In this document: piece after piece, positions 46,101-59,933 of the stretch
Layout: every line of letters begins with the position of its first letter
How positions within the stretch are numbered: position 1 is the first letter of the stretch
NCBI GenBank assembly: GCA_963681505.1
Contig: OY811987.1
Span: 6,205,245 to 6,269,244, forward strand
Length of the DNA stretch: 64,000 nucleotides
Direction: 5' to 3'
Origin: Eunapius fragilis
Lineage: Eukaryota; Porifera; Demospongiae; Spongillida; Spongillidae
The notes under the pieces: generated by a model
Database searches by the model: none
What the model saw: only the letters and a program-made list of their open reading frames with translations
What the model was told of the DNA's origin: nothing
Made by a program: the position numbers and the translations under genes

Positions 46101-49100
46101 CCATCACACTGTCCCCTCCACCATTACCCATCTTTCAATGCAGGATGTTCAGTTCATTGTACAGCTGGTTCTCTCATCTTCCTACCCAACAATATTCATC
46201 TTCAACTCATTGCTAAAATTTGCCATTCACAGAGTATGTACATGTGGTGTGTACATGTGGTGTGTACATGTAGTGTGTACATGTGGTGTGTACATGTGGT
46301 GTGTACATGTGGTGTGTACATGTGGTGTGTACATGTGGTGTGTACATGTAGTGTGTACATGTAGTGTGTACATGTGGTGTGTACATGTAGTGTGTACATG
46401 TAGTGTGTACATGTAGTGTGTACATGTAGTATGTACATGTGGTGTGTACATGTGGTGTGTACATGTGGTGTGTACATGTAGTGTGTACATGTAGTGTGTA
46501 CATGTAGTGTGTACATGTAGTGTGTACATGTGGTGTGTACATGTAGTGTGTACATGTAGTATGTACATGTGGTGTGTACATGTGGTGTGTACATGTAGTG
46601 TGTACATGTAGTGTGTACATGTAGTGTGTACATGTGGTGTGTACATGTAGTGTGTACATGTAGTGTGTACATGTAGTGTGTACATGTAGTGTGTACATGT
46701 AGTGTGTACATGTAGTGTGTACATGTGGTGTGTACATGTAGTGTGTACATGTAGTGTGTACATGTGGTGTGTACATGTGGTGTGTACATGTGGTGTGTAC
46801 ATGTAGTGTGTACATGTGGTGTGTACATGTAGTGTGTACATGTGGTGTGTACATGTGGTGTGTACATGTAGTGTGTACATGTGGTGTGTACATGTAGTGT
46901 GTACATGTAGTGTGTACATGTGGTGTGTACATGTAGTGTGTACATGTAGTGTGTACATGTGGTGTGTACATGTAGTGTGTACATGTAGTGTGTACATGTA
47001 GTGTGTACATGTAGTGTGTACATGTGGTGTGTACATGTAGTGTGTACATGTAGTGTGTACATGTAGTGTGTACATGTAGTATGTACATGTAGTGTGTACA
47101 TGTAGTGTGTACATGTGGTGTGTACATGTAGTGTGTACATGTAGTGTGTACATGTAGTGTGTACATGTGGTGTGTACATGTAGTATGTACATGTGGTGTG
47201 TACATGTAGTGTGTACATGTGGTGTGTACATGTAGTGTGTACATGTAGTGTGTACATGTAGTGTGTACATGTAGTATGTACATGTAGTGTGTACATGTGG
47301 TGTGTACATGTAGTGTGTACATGTAGTGTGTACATGTAGTGTGTACATGTAGTGTGTACATGTAGTGTGTACATGTAGTGTGTACATGTAGTGTGTACAT
47401 GTAGTGTGTACATGTAGTGTGTACATGTAGTGTGTACATGTAGTGTGTACATGTAGTGTGTACATGTAGTGTGTACATGTGGTGTGTACATGTAGTGTGT
47501 ACATGTAGTGTGTACATGTAGTGTGTACATGTGGTGTGTACATGTAGTGTGTACATGTGGTGTGTACATGTAGTGTGTACATGTAGTGTGTACATGTAGT
47601 GTGTACATGTAGTGTGTACATGTGGTGTGTACATGTAGTGTGTACATGTAGTGTGTACATGTGGTGTGTACATGTAGTGTGTACATGTAGTGTGTACATG
47701 TGGTGTGTACATGTAGTGTGTACATGTAGTGTGTACATGTAGTGTGTACATGTAGTATGTACATGTGGTGTGTACATGTAGTGTGTACATGTGGTGTGTA
47801 CATGTAGTGTGTACATGTGGTGTGTACATGTGGTGTGTACATGTAGTGTGTACATGTGGTGTGTACATGTGGTGTGTACATGTGGTGTGTACATGTAGTG
47901 TGTACATGTAGTGTGTACATGTGGTGTGTACATGTAGTGTGTACATGTGGTGTGTACATGTAGTGTGTACATGTAGTGTGTACATGTGGTGTGTACATGT
48001 GGTGTGTACATGTGGTGTGTACATGTAGTGTGTACATGTAGTGTGTACATGTAGTGTGTACATGTAGTGTGTACATGTGGTGTGTACATGTGGTGTGTAC
48101 ATGTAGTGTGTACATGTAGTGTGTACATGTAGTGTGTACATGTAGTGTGTACATGTAGTGTGTACATGTGGTGTGTACATGTAGTGTGTACATGTAGTGT
48201 GTACATGTGGTGTGTACATGTGGTGTGTACATGTAGTGTGTACATGTAGTGTGTACATGTAGTGTGTACATGTAGTGTGTTCTTTGGTGTGTGTTCTTTG
48301 GTGTGTAGGATCTTGTTTTGATGTTTGCCATCCATTATGTCCTTCAGTCATGTGGATCCTCAGGTGGTGATGTTCTTATGAGAAAGGTTTGGCTACGTAG
48401 CTATTGCTCTGTGTCTCACCTTTTAATGGTCTGGTCCATTGTAGCTGATCTGTGTACAAAGAAGGCTAGTCACCTATAATCTGACTATGGTGGGAAAATT
48501 CAGGTACAATGCACACACATCACATCCACACTACATCACACAATGCACACCCACTTTCAGTTCTCAGTCATGGCGTGAATTACTTGACTCAAGTATCGTT
48601 GATGTGCTTAAACGCCACCTTCAGCGTGGTCAGCTAGCCCAGGCTGGTATGATATGGAGCAGGCATATGGTAGGGGGGAGTGGCATGAACCCTACCTTCA
48701 CTGTTGGTCCCCTCTGTAGTCTGATCTTGCTGCCGAGTTCAGTGGTGACACTGCTATGGCTTTGCTTGCTGCTATTCCTGACTGCACTCCATCTTATCTC
48801 CTGGGGGCGTGGCTTTTATCACACTACATCCAATTCATCTCTGAGCATACCTCTCATGTCCTTGTATGTCACTTACCTCCTCCCATCTTATCCACACTTT
48901 GTCTTATGTCAGAGACCTTTTCTGGAGTGGACAGAGATGAGAACTAGACTTCTAGAACTGTTCGAACCAGTCTGTGGGAACATCCCTTTGTTTGGTTGTT
49001 AACTTGTGTTGCTTCCAGGATGACTGGCCCAGGAATGCCTTGAAGTTTGTCTCTGAAGTGGAAAATGGTGTATGTCATTCATGGAACATGTCAAAGAGCT

Positions 49101-50975
49101 ATGTACGTCAAGAGAGGCATAATTATGTGCTATTGGCCATGTGTCTTGGCTTCTCAGGATGTCTCTTGCTCCCCTATGGCTGGCTTGCTGCATCTAAAAG
49201 ACACACTAAGTGACCTCTGTGTTTTACATGGTGATCTCCAGTGCCCTGTTTCTTTGTCTGTCTATGAGAAGGTTTGTTCCCTTTCTCCATCTCTCTCTCC
49301 CCAATCTATTGTACCTTCTCTTTGTCTCCCTCTCTCTCCCTTCCACCCTCCCTCTTGCCTCCCACCCTGCCTCCTCCCTCCTCCCTCCCTCCCTCCCTCA
49401 CTGGTTTTTTCTCCTTCAGAGCACACGTGAACAGATCTTATTTCGCCTCTTGGATGGGATTGTGTCGGCAGACCTAGTCCCAACAGCTCTGCAGACACTC
49501 GTGAATCCTTATGCCCTCAGGCACAACATTCCAGTGGACCAAGCCCTCTTTCAGTACCTGAAGGTAGCACCTCTTATCCCCACCTCTGTCTGATTGAGTT
49601 GATCTGTGCTGTAGGTGTTCTTGCCCCAGACACCACAGACATTATCAGATAGTCCTTGGGAAGCTAAGGCAGTTGCCATCATTCAAAGAATTGTGGATCT
49701 TGAGGTGAATATTTGCACAATGGAAATGGTGTTTTAAGTGTGTGTTGTGTGTGTGTGTGTGTGTGTGCACCTTAGTTACGTGTGATGGGGTGTGTCGAGT
49801 TACTCCGTTACATTCGGCCTCCTTGGAGCCAACTGGTTGAAGACCTAGTGCAGCAGTGTCTTAAGATTACACATCCCAGGTAGGTAGCTGGTTGGTTAAC
49901 CACTTGTTAACTAGTTGGTAAACCACTGGATACCTCTGGTTGGTAAACCATTGGACACCTCTGGTTGGTAAACTACTGACATGGACAGTATACAGTCACT
50001 ACGGGAACAATATAAGCTGCTACAGCTCAACAAGAAGTTGCTGGACTATGACATCCATGACTTCAACTTTGGAGATATCCGCAAGGGAGAGGTGAGAGAC
50101 TGCCCACTGGAAGGCCACACCCACTGCCTTGCTTAATGTGTGTGTGTGTGTGTGTGCAGAAGTACATACGGCGAATCCTAAGCCATGGAGCAGGTCCAGC
50201 TGCACTTGAAGACGCACTTATGGTTTGCATATGTTTTTTTTTTAATTGGAACATACGATTAAATAGGCATTGCATGTTCCATTAACCCTATCACAATACC
50301 GTCACCACTTCATTTCCTTCAGGTAGCCGAGATGTATCACATAGAAGCTGCTCAAGTGTACATGCATTACATCAGAGCTCTTGTTCAGCAGGATAGGGTA
50401 TGGTCTTGAGACCTTGTTTGTATGTCTGCAGGGTGGCCTGGGGACTAGAGGAGAGGGTTGTGGTGACCTTTGACCCGTGGCAGGTAGATGAGGTCAGCCA
50501 GCTATTGCTAAGTCTTACTGGAGAGCTTTGTAAGGCTTCAGCCATCAAAGCATACCTATGGAGTTCCCACCTAACACAGTTCCCTAACTTGGTCAGTGAG
50601 GTCTCTCCTAAGTTTGCCTGTGAAGTGATATATATATATATGGTGTGTACCTTAGGTGACCAGGGGGGACTACATGGCATCAGTGAAGACCATAATTGTG
50701 TGCTTGAAGGTTCTTGTGCTCCTTGAAGCAGGTCAGGACTCCCCCCCCCCCCTCCCCCCCCTACATAGCCTTGTACTGCCACACCCATGCCACCAGCAGA
50801 TGATGCTGGCGTTGGTGGCCATAAGGAGCTTGAACTATTCCAGCAGCTGTTAAAGCTTGCACAACAGTTTCATCTCTGTCTCAGTTACGACACTCTGATT
50901 GATGACACTGCTTGTTACGCTATCTTCAAACATGTGACAGAGGCATACCACAGGTCATCGGAGCTTGTGCAAAAG

Positions 50976-51008
<33 letters not shown>

Positions 51009-54000
51009 TGTGTGTATGTGTAATCCATAGTTCTTTTCATTCCCAGGGTACCTGCTCATTGCCAGGAGGCCACATATGTGTGGTTCCATCAACATATTGT
51101 CAATTGTTAATGTAGGTATACCATGCTGTACTTCTTTGCATACCATGCTGTACATCTTTGCATACCATGCTGTACTTCTTTGCATACCATGCTGTACTTC
51201 TTTGCATACTGTTGTAGGACTAACCATGCATAAATTGCCTTAGGTTCACACAACTGTTAGGGCTCCAAGAAACTGACCTTCACACAGCCCTTGCTACACA
51301 GCTTGTTGAGAGCAAGCAATTATTGAGTGTTGGGAAACTACTCAAGTAAACCATGGTCCTAGCCTCCCTTCCCATTTTAATCTCCCTCCTCCCATCCCCT
51401 CCTTCCTCCTCTCCTCTCCTCCTCCCTCCTCTCCTCTCCTCCTCCTTCCTCTCCTCCCTCCTCTCCTCCCCTCCTCCCTCCCTCCTCCCCCTCTTCTCCC
51501 CTTCTCCCTCCTCTCCTCCCTCCTCCCACTTCTCGCCTCCTCTCTTCTCCCCTCCTCTCTTCTCCCCTCCTCCCTTCTCCCCTCCCTCCTCCCTCCCTCC
51601 TCCCTCCTCTCCTCCCTCCTCCCTTCCTCCCTCCTCTCCTCCCTCCTCCCCTCCTCCCTCCTCTCCTCCCCTCCTCCCTCTCCTCCCTCCTCCCCTCCTC
51701 CCTCCTCCCCACTTCTCCCCTCCTCTCTTCTCTCCCCCTCCCTTCTCCCCTCTCCGCCCTCCTCCCTCCCCTCTCCCTCCCTCTTCCCTCCCCTCCTCCC
51801 TTCCTCCGTCCTCTTCTTCCCCTTATGGCATAGTGATTGCACCTCTAACAGTCCAAGTGCCCAGACCATTGTACATTTACTGGTATATCTATGGAGAGCT
51901 CTCGATGATGAGAACGCTGTGACATTGGAGGTCATTGAGATGATGTCATCATTAGCCAGTCTGGCTGTGGTCACTGCTGAACCCAGTGGGGGTTTTCCCT
52001 TACTTGTGCTGCACTCAAAGGTCATACCTTTCTCTCTCCTCCTAGATAACCTACCTGACTGTGTTGAAGTGTACCAACTATGTACCTTCTTATCAGATGT
52101 ATATCATAGATGTGATGTCATTACTTTTGACAATTCAAATGTTAAGTGAGTATTCACCCCTCCCCTTTTGTTAAGTGAGTATTCACCCCTCCCCTTTTGT
52201 ACACATTGTTCCCTTCAAGGTCGAGCCTCCACCATTGGTTGTATCCATCACACTTTAATGGTGACAGCTTGCCTCTTGCAATGAAGTGCCTCCTCCCAGC
52301 ACTCAAGTTTGCTCTTATTAGACTACCATTTGCACCAACAGATCAACCAATTCCACAAAAACCTTTCAACTTGAACCAGCTTGGGTTTGCACCAGGTACT
52401 GGTGTGGGCAGTGTGCTTGATGGCTGTATGACCTCTAGGTGCATGTAGTGATCACGTGACCTCTAGGTGCACGTAGTTCCAACGTGACCTCTAATTACAC
52501 GTGATCACGTGACCTCTAGGTATGTGTGATCATGTGACCTCAAATTGCATGTGATCACCTGACCTACAGGTGCATGTGATCATGTGATCTCTAGGTGCAT
52601 GTGACCTCTGGGGTGCACGTGACCTCTACTGGGTAGGTGCACGTGATCATGTGATCTCTATTGGGTAGGTGCACGTGATCACGTGACCTCTACTGGGTAG
52701 GTGCACGTGATCACGTGACCTCTACTGGGTAGGTGCACGTGATCTCTACTGGGTAGGTGCACGTGATCACGTGACCTCTACTGGGTAGGTGCACGTGATC
52801 ACGTGACCTCTACTGGGTAGGAGCACGTGATCACGTGACCTCTACTGGGTAGGTGCACGTGATCACGTGACCTCTACTGGGTAGGTGCACGTGATCACGT
52901 GACCTCTACTGGGTAGGTGCACGTGATCACGTGACCTCTACTGGGTAGGTGCACGTGATCACGTGATCTCTACTGGGTAGGTGCACGTGATCACGTGACC
53001 TCTACTGGGTAGGTGCACGTGATCACGTGATCTCTACTGGGTAGGTGCACGTGATCACGTGATCTCTACTGGGTAGGTGCACGTGATCACGTGATCTCTA
53101 CTGGGTAGGTGCACGTGATCATGTGCACAGTCTGCTGGAGGTTGCGGGACACTGCTCACACACACTCAAGACTGGTGGTTGCTTCCTGGCATCACTGTGC
53201 TGCATGGCACAAACTGTGGTGGTCTATAATCAGAGTTGCTCGCTGGGAAAGATGGTTGCCTCCCACAGTGTGCTCCATCCAGCGCAGACCCTGATTGAGG
53301 AACTAATTGTCAACATGTTCAATGCTGTGAGTATTGAGATCCGCTGTTCAATTATAATGAGATCCTGTCCCGTTCCCATGCCAGATCCTGTCCTGTTCCC
53401 ATTTGGACCTTGACCTTGGTCTGTGCCTGCTATTACAGCTGTACCCACCAAAAGCAGTGGAAGTTTTGAAAAGCACTCGACAACACATTTCACATAGCTA
53501 CTCCAAAGTGATCGTAAGTGGGTGTGTGATGTGTCATGTGACCTTATGGTTGTGTGAGCATGTGATGTGTCATGGGACACTGCTGTCAATGATTTATTGT
53601 TTGTATCAACGGATACTCAGAGCTTGTGTCAGCTTGCCATCAACTACAGTAAGGTGGTGAAGCAACCTGGTCTTGCGGACACCTCCTCCTCCTTCCTCTG
53701 CTCCGCTCAATGGGGAAAGTCTTTGGGAAAACTGGGGGTGGGTTTGTTGCAGTTTCCTAGCAACCACATTGGTTGAGGGTAGCACATTGTAGATATCTTT
53801 CACTGAGGCATTTCGGGGTACTTTGGCTGACAAGAAGAAAGTGGTTCCTTCTCTTCTGAGGTGTGCTAAAGTTGATCTGTCAATGATACGCCAATATTGC
53901 CTGTAAGTGAATCAGTAGGTGAGGGTATGGTCAAATACTATGTTTTCACCACACAGAGATTTCCAAATTGACTTCCAGCAGACGTTGCTAAGCTATCTGA

Positions 54001-57000
54001 AAGTGCTCCTAACTGAATACCAAGATGGCTATGTTGAAAAAACTGAAGAAGTTATTAGATTGATAGAAGACAAGCGAGCAATTGGAGAGCTGCTTACTAC
54101 TTTAACCAAATCTAAGGTAAGTCTAGAAATTCATTATGTGGTGTGTGATATGTGTGTGTGGTGTGTGTAGATTGGGCTGTATGACTACGAGCGACTGACA
54201 GTGGTTTTAAAGATTGCAATTACATTGGAGCTGAGTACCCCTCTTTTGCCAAAGGAGGTAAGATCAGTGTGTGCATGTGTGTGTGTGCATGTGTGTGTGC
54301 ATGTGTGTGTGCATGTGTGTGTGCATGTGTGTGTGCATGTGTGTGTGTGCATGTGTGTGTGTGCATGTGTGTGTGCATGTGTGTGTGCATGTGTGTGTGT
54401 GCATGTGTGTGTGTGCATGTGTGTGTGTGCATGTGTGTGTGTGTGATAGGTGCACATAATTGATGTTTTCAATTTAATGCAAGGAATGACTTAAGCACCC
54501 CCCACCCCCTGTCTCCCCCACCCCCTGTCCCCCCCACCCCCTGTCTCCCCCCACCCCTTGAAAAAAGTCAAATCTTTTGTTTTATGGTCATGCATTATGT
54601 GCATGTTCCCTTCAGGGGTATGGGCCTCTTCAGAGGTATGGGCCTCTTCAGGGGTATGGGCCTCTTCTGGGGTATGGGCCTCTTCAGGGGTATGGGCCTC
54701 TTCAGAGGTATCAGCCTCTTCAGGGGTATGGGCCTCTTCAGAGGTATGGGCCTCTTCAGGGGTATGGGCCTCTTCAGAGGTATGTTCTCTCTTCAGGGGT
54801 ATGGGCCTCTTCAGGGGTAAGGGCCTCTTCAGAGGTATGTTCTCTCTTCAGGGGTATGGGCCTCTTCAGGGGTATGGGCCTCTTCAGAGGTATGGGCCTC
54901 TTCAGGGGTATGGGCCTCTTCAGGGGTATGGGCCTCTTCAGGGGTATGGGCCTCTTCAGGGGTATGGGCCTCTTCAGAGGTATGGGCCTCTTCAGGGGTA
55001 TGGGCCTCTTCAGAGGTATGTTCTCTCTTCAGGGGTATGGGCCTCTTCAGAGGTATGGGCCTCTTCAGAGGTATGGGCCTCTTCAGGGGTATGGGCCTCT
55101 TCAGGGGTATGGGCCTCTTCAGGGGTATGGGCCTCTTCAGGGGTATGGGCCTCTTCAGGGGTATGGGCCTCTTCAGAGGTATGGGCCTCTTCAGGGGTAT
55201 GGGCCTCTTCAGAGGTATGGGCCTCTTCAGAGGTATGTTCTCTCTTCAGGGGTTACTTCTACTCCATTATTTGGAGGGTTACACACGGCACAGTGAACCA
55301 GTGCAACAAGAGGTGCAACTGTACCAGTCCATACTGCAGAAGGTAGCCATTAGGGGGCAATACTATCTTTTACTGTCATCTACACTCAATAGCCACTACC
55401 AAGTCAGGCATATCACCGCTTGCCATTCCATCTACTGTTGTACAAGAAGTCTATGGAAGTGATAGGTATTGGTGGGTCCCTCCTCCCCAGTTCATACCAA
55501 TCTCCTGTTATACAGGTTCAGAGGTCTCTATGGATACAGTCGATCAGCTGATTCCCATTGTACAGATATTGGGGGTTAGCAGACACCTCTAAGAGGCTGT
55601 TGTGCCAGGATACCATTATGTCCACACAGCTGTCTGGAGATGATTTCCTTCTGAATGCCATCCGTGTGGTGACGGGGAGGACTAACAGTTCAGTCCCCTT
55701 CAAGTCATTCTCTGCTCTCCTGGGCAAGTTTAGTGACCTCAGTACTGCACTTAAGGCGGCCATGTGGCTAGTAGAGCACTTTGCTACTGGTAAGCCCGAT
55801 AGTGTCCCAAGCTGTGTGGAGGTATGACGGTATGGAGGTGTGGGGTTATGGAGGAGGTATGGGTGTATGTATATGTGTGTGGGTGTGGTATGGATGCTGG
55901 TTATGATGTAATGTTTTATACTGTAGGTGAAAATCACACAGAAGCACTGCGGAGTGCAGTGGGTGTGGCCAGACAATGTTTAGAATTGCCATCCTCCCTT
56001 GAGGTGTGTGTGAGTGGGTGGGTGGGGTGGTGTGTGTGTGTGCGTGCTATGTGGTCACCATTGACTGTATTGACCAGGAGGGAGAGGAGGAACTAACAGT
56101 AACTGTTGAGAAGTTGCAGAGGCAGCTGAAGATTAGTGAGACCTGTAATATCCTGCGTAGCCATGGTCTGGCCACTGAAAGCTATTCTGACCTCTGTGGG
56201 GAACCACTACTACTCATTGAAGAGTTGTACAAAGATGCCCCAAGCCAGAATAAACGTAGGTGTACCTTATGTATAGAGGTCCAGACGTGTACTCACATCA
56301 ATCCTTCCTACCCTCGTGTTCTCACCGCTCCCTCACTCCTCCTCACCCCTCCTCCCTCACACCTCCACCTCCTCACTCTCCCCTCCTCCCTCTCCCTCCT
56401 CCCTGTCACTTCCTCCCTCTCACCTCCTCCCTCACCCGTCCACCTCCTCACTCTCCCCTCCTCCCTCTCCCTCCTCCCTGTCACTTCCTCCCTCTCACCT
56501 CCTCCCTCACCCGTCCTCCCTCACCCAATATGCTTTTCCTTATCTCCAATGTCTTTACACAACTTTCTACCCCAGCTTTCTCAACACACACAGTTTGTGA
56601 AGAGATTGCCAAGCTGAACAGTTTGAACGTACAGGAGATCAAAGAGAAGCTTGTTGAAGTACTTGTTTAAATGATTACCATGGTGATTATGGACCCTTCT
56701 CCCCTGTCGTCTCCCTTATGTAGCTTTGGCTTCCAGTAGGTGCTAAAAATAGAGAAATGGATCTATCTCAGGTGGGTGGAGCTTTGGTCTATCCCAGGTA
56801 ACATGTAGTGGGTGGAGCCTTGATCTGTCCCAGGTAACATGTAGTGGGTGGAGCCTTGGTCTGTCCCAGGTAACATGTAGTGGGTGGAGCCTTGTCTATC
56901 CCAGGTAACATGTAGTGGGTGGAGCCTTGGTCTTTCCCAGATAACATGTAGTGGGTGAAGCCTTGGTCTGTTATGATACAAGCTGTAACCCCGCCCCTTG

Positions 57001-59868
57001 ATAGACCTCTTTTAGTGAGGAGCAGGTCCCTTCAGAGGATGAAGGTGTTATTATTGTGCACCGGTGAGGCTACCTGTACTGCTCTGTGTTGTCACAGCCG
57101 TTATATTTTTTCTCTCTCTCTCTCCTCTTCTCCCACTGTACTTACTTCTAAAGCCTCAGATACTTGCTCTGGGTGGAGGGGCAAGAAAGGTCCAATGCTT
57201 TGTTGCTATGGAGATGGATCAAGGTGAGAAGTACACATGTGCGCACATGTGTATGTCACTGCTCTTTGACAAGAACAGGTATTTGAAACGACACATAGCT
57301 ACCATTCAGTGCTACGAAGCCTGCATCTCCTACTGGCTCTTGTACCTTCATCAGTTATCTTGGAGGTCACTGGAGAGACCGTAGCCATGTTAAGGTAGCC
57401 ATGTTAAGGTAGCCATGTTAAGGTAGCCATGTTAGGGTAGCCATGTTAAGATAGCCATGTTAAGGTAGCCATGTTAAGGTAGCCATGTTAGGGTAGCCAT
57501 GTTAAGGTAGCCATGTTAAGGTAGCCATGTTAAGGTAGCCATGTTAAGGTAGCCATGTTAAGGTAGCCATGTTAGGGTAGCCATGTTAAGGTAGCCATGT
57601 TAAGGTAGCCATGTTAGGGTAGCCATGTTAAGGTAGCCATGTTAAGGTAGCCATGTTAAGATAGCCATGTTAGGGTAGCCATGTTAAGATAGCCATGTTA
57701 AGGTAGCCATGTTAGGGTAGCCATGTTAGGGTAGCCATGTTAAGGTAGCCATGTTAAGGTAGCCATGTTAAGATAGCCATGTTAGGGTAGCCATGTTAAG
57801 ATAGCCATGTTAAGGTAGCCATGTTAGGGTAGCCATGTTAGGGTAGCCATGTTAAGGTAGCCATGTTAAGGTAGCCATGTTAGGGTAGCCATGTTAAGGT
57901 AGCCATGTTAAGGTAGCCATGTTAAGATAGCCATGTTAGGGTAGCCATGTTAAGATAGCCATGTTAAGGTAGCCATGTTAGGGTAGCCATGTTAAGATAG
58001 CCATGTTAAGGTAGCCATGTTAAGGTAGCCATGTTAGGGTAGCCATGTTAAGGTAGCCATGTTAAGGTAGCCATGTTAAGGTAGCCATGTTAAGGTAGCC
58101 ATGTTAGGGTAGCCATGTTAGGGTAGCCATGTTAGGGTAGCCATGTTAAGGTAGCCATGTTAAGGTAGCCATGTTAAGGTAGCCATGTTAGGGTAGCCAT
58201 GTTAAGGTAGCCATGTTAGGGTAGCCATGTTAGGGTAGCCATGTTAAGGTAGCCATGTTAGGGTAGCCATGTTAAGGTAGCCATGTTAAGGTAGCCATGT
58301 TAAGGTAGCCATGTTAGGGTAGCCATGTTAAGGTAGCCATGTTAGGGTAGCCAAGTTAGGGTAGCCATGTTAAGGTAGCCATGTTAAGGTAGCCATGTTA
58401 AGGTAGCCATGTTAAGGTAGCCATGTTAGGGTAGCCATGTTAAGATAGCCATGTTAAGGTAGCCATGTTAAGGTAGCCATGTTAGGGTAGCCATGTTAAG
58501 GTAGCCATGTTAAGGTAGCCATGTTAAGGTAGCCATGTTAGGGTAGCCATGTTAAGGTAGCCATGTTAGGGTAGCCAAGTTAGGGTAGCCATGTTAAGGT
58601 AGCCATGTTAAGGTAGCCATGTTAAGGTAGCCATGTTAAGGTAGCCATGTTAGGGTAGCCATGTTAAGATAGCCATGTTAAGATAGCCATGTTAGGGTAG
58701 CCATGTTAGGGTAGCCATGTTAAGGTAGCCATGTTAGGGTAGCCATGTTAGGGTAGCCATGTTAAGGTAGCCATGTTAGGGTAGATATCAATATGTAGGG
58801 TAGTCTATCAGTGTACTGCAGGCGTACAAGGGTACTAACGCTGTACCTTCCTACAGGGACTACCGTCAGCAGCTAGTGTTCATTGGACAGCTGGAGACAC
58901 TCCACACACCTTGCAGTCCTTCTGTCTTCAGGGAATACAACAAGGAGAGTTTAGTTAAGACATTACTTCGCAAAGGAACAGGTCCCATGGTGAGTGACCA
59001 GCTGGGAGGGTGTGGTGAGTGACCAGCTGGGAGGGTGTGGTGAGTGACCTGATGGGAGGGTGTGGTGAGTGACCTGATGGGAGGGTGTGGTGAGTGACCT
59101 GATGGGAGGGTGTGGTGAGTGACCAGCTGGGAGGGTGTGGTGAGCGACCTGATTGGAGGGTGTGGTGAGTGACCAGCTGGGAGGGTGTGGTGAGCGACCT
59201 GATTGGAGGGTGTGGTGAGTGACCAGCTGGGAGGGTGTGGTGAGTGACCTGATTGGAGGGTGTGGTGAGCGACCTGATGGGAGGGTGTGGTGAGTGACCA
59301 GCTGGGAGGGTGCACGTGTGTAATTGCTTTGGTGGTCAGTTCTTAGAGTTGGCTACAGAGATGGCTCTCTACTATAAGATATCTGATGCTCCCCTGTGGG
59401 AGAAGTTGCTGGAGGAGTTGTTGAAAGCACGGATGGTGAGAGAACACAGCTTGTGTATGTCTTAGTGCCCATCATTCTTCTATCATAGCTGCCCTTACTC
59501 AGATCTACTCTTGCTAAATTATCTACAGGCACAGAACATCTTAAAGTGAGAAGGGTAGCAGAAGAGGTGGTGGGAGAGGCCTCTGGTGGGGAGAGGAGAG
59601 GGGGTGGAGAGGGTTGGAGGGGGTGGCCTCTGGTGGAGAAGAGGGGTAGAAGGGGAGGCCTCTGGTGGAGAAGAGGGGTAGAGACGGAGGCCTCTGGTGG
59701 AGAGGGTTGGAGGGGGAGGCCTCTGGTAGAGAAGAGGGGTAGAGAGGGAGGCCTCTGGTGGAGAGGGTTGGAGGGGGAGGCCTCTGGTGGAGAAGAGGGG
59801 TAGAGAGGGGTGCAGGTGGCACTGGAACATGCCAGACTGATTGTACCACCCCCAAACGTTCAAAAAGA

Positions 59869-59933
<65 letters not shown>

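Noticed and set aside
45530-46364. Pro/Ser/Thr-rich ORFs of 190-270 codons on both strands
   Set aside because: 21-bp minisatellite. Exon phase in KNTC1 shows that the region is intron.
46202-48351. Three minus-strand ORFs of about 700 codons rich in Cys, Thr, Tyr, Met and His
   Set aside because: All three frames are open only because the 13-bp unit lacks stops. They lie antisense in a KNTC1 intron.
54558-55462. Trp/Ala/Ser/Ser/Gly/Val repeat protein candidate
   Set aside because: 17-bp array seen in three frames. It ends in the acceptor of a genuine KNTC1 exon.
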